The position numbers were made by a program, and so were the translations under genes. The notes beneath the pieces are model-generated. The model worked only from the letters and a program-made list of their open reading frames with translations, had not been told where the DNA came from and did no database searches. From assembly GCA_020860645.1 (NCBI GenBank), contig JAJBTX010000123.1, forward strand, positions 1-35,270: 35,270 nt of DNA. The letters run 5' to 3'. The stretch's first letter is position 1; every line of letters starts with the position of its first letter. Source of the DNA: Lachnospiraceae bacterium. Lineage in GTDB: Bacteria > Bacillota > Clostridia > Lachnospirales > Lachnospiraceae. Shown here one piece after another: positions 30,566-35,270 of the stretch.

Positions 30566-31900
30566 TTACATGACGCTCTTCATCGCGTCGATGACTTTTT
30601 CGACATATGTTTCGCAGAGCTCCTGCGTCGTGGCTTCCACCATCACGCGCAGCAGCGGCTCCGTGCCGCTCTCCCTTACCAGAATCCGGCCCTCGCTGCC
30701 GAGCGCCTGCTCCACCTCCGCGATGGAGGCCTGCACGGCGGGATACGTGAGCACCGCCTGCTTGTCAGTCACGCGCAGGTTCCGGAGCAGCTGCGGATAA
30801 ATCTGTACCTCCGAGGCGAGCGTCCCCAGCGTTGTCTTCTTTTCCAGCAGCACCTCCATGATTTTGAGCGAGGTCAGAATACCGTCGCCGGTCGTCGCGT
30901 GCTTGCTGAAAATAATGTGACCGGACTGCTCGCCGCCGAGGCGATAGCCGTTCTCCATCATGTTTTCGAATACGTACTTGTCGCCGACCTTCGTCTTCTG
31001 ATATTTCAGGCCTACGCGGTCACAGGCCTTGTAAAGGCCGATGTTCGACATGACTGTGGTGACAATCATATCATCCTTGAGCTGCCCGCGCTCCTTCATG
31101 TAGGTCCCGCAGATATAGAGGATCAGGTCGCCGTCCACCACCCTGCCCCGCTCATCCACGGCAAGGCAGCGGTCCGCGTCGCCGTCGTAGGCGAAACCGA
31201 CATCCAGCCCCTTCTCCTTTACGAAGGCCTGCAGCGCCTCGATATGTGTGGAACCACAGTCCTTATTGATATTCGTCCCGTCCGGCTCATTATGAATGAC
31301 ATAGGTCTTCGCGCCGAGCGCGTCAAAGACGCTCTTCGCGATCGCCGACGCGCTGCCATTCGAGCAGTCCAGGCCGACGCGCATCGTCTTGAAGGAGCGG
31401 GTCGGAAGGGAAATCAGATAACCGATATAGCGGTTGCGCCCGGCAGAAAAGTCCACCGTCCGCCCAATATTTTCACGCGTCGCCAGCGGAATCCCGTCGA
31501 TTACGCCGTCGATATAATCCTCGATCTGCCGCTCCACGGAGGCCTCGAGCTTGTAGCCGCTGCCATTGATGATTTTAATTCCATTGTCATAGAAGGGATT
31601 GTGGCTCGCGGAGATCATGATGCCGCAGTCAAAGCCCTCCGTGCGCACAACGTAGGACACACTCGGCGTCGTCGTCACATGCAGAAGATAAACATCCGCA
31701 CCCGAAGCGGTCAGCCCCGCCACGAGGGAATACTCGAACATATAGCTCGATCTGCGGGTGTCCTTGCCGATAACAACCTGGGCCTTGTGCTTCTGACCGA
31801 AATACCAGCCAAGGAAACGCCCCACCTTGTAGGCATGCTCCACCGTCAGCGTCACATTAGCCTCGCCGCGGAAGCCGTCCGTTCCAAAATATTTTCCCAT
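30566..31900 (-). CDS. glmM: Phosphoglucosamine mutase
   Basis: A 444-residue alpha-D-phosphohexomutase that turns glucosamine-6-phosphate into glucosamine-1-phosphate for peptidoglycan precursors. It begins with the family start GKYFGTDGFRG; the phosphoserine loop is ISASHNPFYDNG (Ser99), the metal loop is YDGDADRCL, and the C-terminal phosphate-binding segment is RESGTEPLLRVMVE. I use the ATG at 31900, with AAGGAG nine bases upstream. The gap to prfA is 13 bases. Confidence 0.96.
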   Translation of the reverse strand: MGKYFGTDGFRGEANVTLTVEHAYKVGRFLGWYFGQKHKAQVVIGKDTRRSSYMFEYSLVAGLTASGADVYLLHVTTTPSVSYVVRTEGFDCGIMISASHNPFYDNGIKIINGSGYKLEASVERQIEDYIDGVIDGIPLATRENIGRTVDFSAGRNRYIGYLISLPTRSFKTMRVGLDCSNGSASAIAKSVFDALGAKTYVIHNEPDGTNINKDCGSTHIEALQAFVKEKGLDVGFAYDGDADRCLAVDERGRVVDGDLILYICGTYMKERGQLKDDMIVTTVMSNIGLYKACDRVGLKYQKTKVGDKYVFENMMENGYRLGGEQSGHIIFSKHATTGDGILTSLKIMEVLLEKKTTLGTLASEVQIYPQLLRNLRVTDKQAVLTYPAVQASIAEVEQALGSEGRILVRESGTEPLLRVMVEATTQELCETYVEKVIDAMKSVM

Positions 31901-31913
31901 GAATCTATACTCC

Positions 31914-32981
31914 TTATTCGAGATTTGCCAGTTTCTTCGCCTGATCCGCCGCAATACAGGCGTCGATGATCTCCTGGATATCACCGTCCAGAATCTTGTC
32001 AAGCTTATACAGCGTCAGGCCGATCCGATGATCCGTGACCCGTCCCTGCGGGAAATTGTAGGTGCGGATCTTCTCCGAACGGTCGCCGGTGCCGATCTGA
32101 CTGCGACGGGCCTCCGCCTCCGCGTCGTGCGCCTTCTGACACTCAATGTCGTAGAGCTTGGAACGCAGCAGAGCGAAGGCCTTCGCCTTGTTCTGCAGCT
32201 GGGATTTCTCCGTCTGACTGTAGACCACAATGCCGGTCGGATAGTGGGTCAGGCGCACCGCGGAGTCAGTCGTGTTGACGCACTGGCCTCCGTTGCCGGA
32301 GGCGCGCATCACGTCGATGCGGATATCCTTCTCATCGATCTGCACGTCGACCTCCTCGGCCTCCGGAATCACGGCCACCGTGACCGTCGACGTGTGGATG
32401 CGCCCGCCGGACTCTGTCTCCGGCACACGCTGCACACGGTGTACGCCGGACTCATATTTCATCATGGAGTAAGCGCCCTTTCCTTTCAGCATAAAGGTCA
32501 CGCTCTTCATCCCGCCAATGCCGATCTCGTCGAAGTCTACGAGATCCACATGCCAGTGCCTGGACTCCGCGTAGTGGACATACATCCGGTAGATCTCCGC
32601 CGCAAACAGCGCGGCCTCATCCCCGCCCGCGCCGGCGCGGATCTCCACGATCACGTCCTTATCATCATTCTCATCCTTCGGGAGCAGCAGGATCTTCATC
32701 GTATGCTCGAGCTCCTCCACGCGCTTTCTCGCGTCCGCGAGCTCCTCCTTCAGCATCTGACGCATCTCCTCGTCGCTCTCCTCTTCGAGCATCGAGAGAC
32801 TGTCGGCCTCCGTCTCCTGACACTTCCGGTACTCGGTATAGGCCTCCACCAGAGGCTGCAGGTCTGCCTGCTCCTTCATGAGCTTTCGAAAACGGTTCTG
32901 GTCATTCACGACCGCCGGCTCCGCCAGCTCGTTCGTGATCTCCTCATAACGCCGGACCAGATCCTCCAGTCTGTCAAACAT
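31914..32981 (-). CDS. prfA: Peptide chain release factor 1
   Basis: A 355-residue class I release factor that reads UAA and UAG. The stop-codon recognition tripeptide is in [12 protein letters not shown] (P-E-T, the Firmicutes form of PxT), and the catalytic GGQ is in [14 protein letters not shown]. The N-terminal domain is a long helical region rich in Glu and Lys. The ATG at 32981 has GGAGG upstream. It follows prmC, whose product methylates the GGQ glutamine. Confidence 0.97.
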   Translation of the reverse strand: MFDRLEDLVRRYEEITNELAEPAVVNDQNRFRKLMKEQADLQPLVEAYTEYRKCQETEADSLSMLEEESDEEMRQMLKEELADARKRVEELEHTMKILLLPKDENDDKDVIVEIRAGAGGDEAALFAAEIYRMYVHYAESRHWHVDLVDFDEIGIGGMKSVTFMLKGKGAYSMMKYESGVHRVQRVPETESGGRIHTSTVTVAVIPEAEEVDVQIDEKDIRIDVMRASGNGGQCVNTTDSAVRLTHYPTGIVVYSQTEKSQLQNKAKAFALLRSKLYDIECQKAHDAEAEARRSQIGTGDRSEKIRTYNFPQGRVTDHRIGLTLYKLDKILDGDIQEIIDACIAADQAKKLANLE

Positions 32982-32999
32982 CAAAACTCCTCCATATAT

Positions 33000-33830
33000 C
33001 TATGCCCTGACGGTTCCGTATATCACACGATCAAGACCCGCCAGATCCTTTATAACGCGGACATCCGTGAAACGAGTTTCCATGAGCGCGCTCACCGCGT
33101 CCGCCTGATCATATCCGATTTCCAGAAAGAGCATTCCGCCGCTTTTCAGAAAGCGGGGGCTCTGCTCCGTGATTTTCCTGTAAAACGCAAGGCCGTCGGC
33201 TCCGCCGTCCAGCGCCATGCGCGGCTCGCTTTCCCGCACCTCCGGCTCTAGCGTCCCGATGACCTGCGTCGGAATGTAGGGGGGATTCGAGACAATCCGG
33301 TCAAAGCTTCCCCTGACCTCTTCAAAAAGATCGCTCAGCAGCCACCCTGCATGTATTCCGAGCTTCTTCCCGTTTCGCCGCGCCACGGCAAGCGCACGCT
33401 CCGACAAGTCGGTCCCGACGCCTTCTGTGCCTGGCGCAAGTTTCAGAATACTCAGAAGAATACAGCCGCTGCCGGTGCAGAGGTCGAGCACACGCTGACC
33501 GGGAGCCATATATTTCAGGCATTCCTCCACGAGAATCTCCGTATCCTGCCGCGGGATCAGCACATCCGGGGTGACGCCAAAAGGAAGCCCCATGAATTCC
33601 TGGCAGCCGGTCAGATGCTGCAGCGGCACACGGTGACTTCTTTTTTCAATCAGAGACTCAAATCGCGCGCGTTCCTCCGGAACGGCCTCACGCGCGCTCT
33701 CCAGCAGATAGTCCTTTCGCGTGATCGGAAGCGCGTACTCAAAAAGCAGCCAGGCGTCCGTCTTCCATTCGCCCACGCCTGCGGCCCGCAATCTTTCCCC
33801 GCCGGTCTTCAGCAGCTGCGCAAGCGTCAT
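33000..33830 (-). CDS. prmC: Peptide chain release factor N5-glutamine methyltransferase
   Basis: A 276-residue class I SAM methyltransferase that modifies the GGQ glutamine of release factors. The helical N-terminal domain recognises the factor (about 1-85); the SAM motif is VLDLCTGSGC (114-123), and the substrate motif NPPY (182-185) binds the glutamine. The ATG at 33830 overlaps the yqhQ stop (ATGA). It stands directly before prfA, as is common. Confidence 0.95.
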   Translation of the reverse strand: MTLAQLLKTGGERLRAAGVGEWKTDAWLLFEYALPITRKDYLLESAREAVPEERARFESLIEKRSHRVPLQHLTGCQEFMGLPFGVTPDVLIPRQDTEILVEECLKYMAPGQRVLDLCTGSGCILLSILKLAPGTEGVGTDLSERALAVARRNGKKLGIHAGWLLSDLFEEVRGSFDRIVSNPPYIPTQVIGTLEPEVRESEPRMALDGGADGLAFYRKITEQSPRFLKSGGMLFLEIGYDQADAVSALMETRFTDVRVIKDLAGLDRVIYGTVRA

Positions 33831-34771
33831 GCTTCCTCCTCGTCATAGAGTGGGTAACCCTGGAACTCCCGCCAGTCAAAGACCGCCTCCACCGCGGCGA
33901 TCGCGACCTCAATCATATCGTCGTCCGGCTCCCGCGTCGTCAGCATCTGCATCCCCTTTCCGGGAATACTGAGAAGCTTCACCAGCGGATTCTCACTGCG
34001 CCCGGCCAGGCGGATAAACTCATAGGATACGCCCGCGATCACCGGAATCAGCAGCAGCCGGTACACGACTCGCAGGATCGGTGAATCCACCTGGATAAAG
34101 ATGAAAAAGATAATGCTGATCACCATGACGATGAACATAAAGCTGGTGCCGCAGCGCGGGTGATAGCGCGAGCATTTGCGGACATTTTTCACAGTCAGAT
34201 CCATACCGTGCTCAATGCAGTTGATGCATTTATGCTCCGCCCCGTGATACATGTAGGTTCGCTTGATATCCTTCATACAGGAGATCAGCCACACATAGAG
34301 CGTAAAAATCAGGAGGCGCAGCACACCCTCCAGAATCGCCAGCAGTGTGTTCGACACAATATAATCCCGGAAAAAATTCGTCACAAAATAGGGTAGCAAC
34401 ATAAAGATAGCAACCGCCATGACGATGGAAAAGGCTACTGTCACGCCCATGACGACCTTCTCCGCCTTATCCCCGAAAATCCTGGTCAGCAGTTTTTCAA
34501 ACGCGCCCGGCTCCTGCGAATCTTCTTCATCATAAAACGTCGAAGACCAGCCAAGGGTCTCCATACCAATCAGAAGAGATTCCACAAAGCTCACAACGCC
34601 GCGAACCAGTGGCAGCTTCGCGATACCGTTTCTCGACGCGAGACTGTGAAACTCACTGATACGGACCTCAATCTCCCCGTCCGGCTTGCGCACGGCCACG
34701 GAATACTGGTCCTTATTTCGCATCATGATGCCCTCGAGCACCGCCTGCCCGCCTATTCCTGATGGTTTCAA
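33827..34771 (-). CDS. DUF1385 membrane protein (YqhQ family)
   Basis: A 314-residue protein of the DUF1385 family. It begins with the conserved GIGGQAVLEGIMMR, has about four transmembrane helices in the middle (around 110-230), and carries the motif YHGAEHKCINCIEHG with His, Cys and Glu residues that could bind metal, then RCGTSFMFIVM. The function is unknown. It lies between rpmE and prmC, its usual place in clostridia. The ATG at 34771 has GGGAAG upstream. Confidence 0.9.
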   Translation of the reverse strand: MKPSGIGGQAVLEGIMMRNKDQYSVAVRKPDGEIEVRISEFHSLASRNGIAKLPLVRGVVSFVESLLIGMETLGWSSTFYDEEDSQEPGAFEKLLTRIFGDKAEKVVMGVTVAFSIVMAVAIFMLLPYFVTNFFRDYIVSNTLLAILEGVLRLLIFTLYVWLISCMKDIKRTYMYHGAEHKCINCIEHGMDLTVKNVRKCSRYHPRCGTSFMFIVMVISIIFFIFIQVDSPILRVVYRLLLIPVIAGVSYEFIRLAGRSENPLVKLLSIPGKGMQMLTTREPDDDMIEVAIAAVEAVFDWREFQGYPLYDEEEA

Positions 34772-34795
34772 ATAATCACTTCCCTGAAAGCAATA

Positions 34796-34824
34796 AGGGC
34801 TGAGATTGCAACAACCTCAACCCT
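34796..34824 (-). terminator. Weak hairpin between rpmE and yqhQ
   Basis: AGGGCTGAG (34796-34804) and CTCAACCCT (34816-34824) pair over 9 bases. The sequence after it on the minus strand is TTATTGC, a poor U-tract, so it is likely a partial terminator that gives more rpmE than downstream mRNA. Confidence 0.4.
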
Positions 34825-34837
34825 GTTTCCTGCCAGC

Positions 34838-35038
34838 TTACTGAATGCCGTACTTACGATTGAACTTATCAATACGCCCGCGGGCGGCTGCCGTCTTCTG
34901 CTGTCCTGTGTAGAACGGATGGCACTTCGCACAGATCTCGACGTGGATGTCCTCCTTTGTGGAGCCTGTGGTAAAGGTGTTGCCGCAGTTGCAGGTCACC
35001 GTCGCCTGATAATACTTCGGATGAATTCCTTCCTTCAT
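34838..35038 (-). CDS. rpmE: 50S ribosomal protein L31, zinc-binding type
   Basis: A 66-residue ribosomal protein with four zinc ligands (Cys16, Cys18, Cys36, Cys39 in VTCNCGN and EICAKCHPF), so it is the C+ form. [16 protein letters not shown] is the usual start. The ATG at 35038 has GAGGGG seven bases upstream; longer in-frame extensions have no ribosome site. It is the first gene of the unit with yqhQ, prmC and prfA. Confidence 0.96.
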   Translation of the reverse strand: MKEGIHPKYYQATVTCNCGNTFTTGSTKEDIHVEICAKCHPFYTGQQKTAAARGRIDKFNRKYGIQ

Positions 35039-35184
35039 GAGTTTTCCCCTCTTTCCTTTATTCGTGAACTTCCAGCCGCAGCTGATTCCCGGCCAATGCC
35101 GCTCCGATCGTTTCCACGGCAAGCTATCCCGGGCTGTCCCTGCAAGTCCCTGCAGGCCATTGCTCTTTTCGCTCAAGCCATATG
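35039..35184 (-). promoter_or_regulatory. Leader of rpmE, possible L31 autoregulatory RNA
   Basis: An untranslated leader of about 140 bases follows the promoter. It can form CCTGCA/TGCAGG with a 6-base loop and a longer CAATG/CATTG pairing. L31 leaders that bind their own protein are known in Firmicutes; the structure here is my reading only. Confidence 0.3.
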
Positions 35185-35213
35185 ATTATAGCACAGGCAT
35201 TTCACGGATGCAA
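35185..35213 (-). promoter_or_regulatory. Sigma-A promoter of the rpmE unit
   Basis: Minus strand TTGCAT (35213-35208), 17 bp, TATAAT (35190-35185). Nothing further is recognised from 35214 to the window end. Confidence 0.7.
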
Positions 35214-35270
35214 GTCCGTTGAGAACAAACGCGGCCGTGTTAGAGTCTGCGGAAGTGCACAGTTTACTGA

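Noticed and set aside
1..35270. CRISPR array, prophage or integrated element
   Set aside because: No regularly spaced repeats, no phage structural or integrase genes, and gene order matches conserved Firmicutes blocks.

Overview
The window looks like a chromosome segment of a spore-forming, fairly GC-rich clostridium, most likely Lachnospiraceae. The grounds are the conserved Firmicutes block HU-rqcP-yabP-yabQ-divIC-spoIIE-tilS-hpt-ftsH, the apt-relA-hisS-aspS block, hemZ, and sigma-A type promoters and Shine-Dalgarno sites throughout. Almost everything is on the minus strand; the plus-strand genes are a small XRE regulator, an orphan FGGY sugar kinase, a small lipoprotein and tRNA-Gln.

Layout. 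1-2500: an AT-richer accessory edge with an MBOAT acyltransferase interrupted by an in-frame TGA, an XRE regulator, and a convergent PD-(D/E)XK (Rpn/transposase-type) nuclease. 2515-11103: one apparent operon read right to left, apt, relA/spoT, a metallo-beta-lactamase-fold hydrolase, a 28-codon mini-ORF, hemZ, a structured non-coding stretch, hisS and aspS, with a promoter before apt and a terminator after aspS. 11121-17149: a second operon, an NRAMP-fold transporter (YcsG type), pxpB, pxpC, accB, accC and pxpA, bounded by a near-perfect sigma-A promoter and a strong terminator. This is the most interesting part: the 5-oxoprolinase genes carry their own biotin carboxylase and biotin carrier, so all parts of a split urea-carboxylase-like enzyme plus the LamB/YcsF protein are encoded together, while no acetyl-CoA carboxyltransferase gene (accA/accD) is present. 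The transporter lacks the metal-binding motifs of true NRAMP metal carriers and may import the substrate.

17150-19630: the divergent sugar kinase, lipoprotein and tRNA-Gln. 19764-26896: the sporulation, division and housekeeping block (ftsH, hpt, tilS, short spoIIE, divIC, yabQ, yabP, rqcP, HU). The spoIIE-like gene has a promoter with a 22-bp spacer and a perfect Spo0A box, as in Spo0A-driven sigma-A promoters. The yabP Shine-Dalgarno lies inside a terminator-like hairpin. 27155-35213: rpmE, yqhQ (DUF1385), prmC, prfA, glmM, a sugar-phosphate nucleotidyltransferase, a DUF2156 protein, hisC and a small-multidrug-export family protein, largely overlapping or closely spaced and so probably co-transcribed from the rpmE promoter.

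I saw no CRISPR array, insertion sequence, prophage or rRNA. Functional calls rest on motifs and gene order read by eye; no database search was run.
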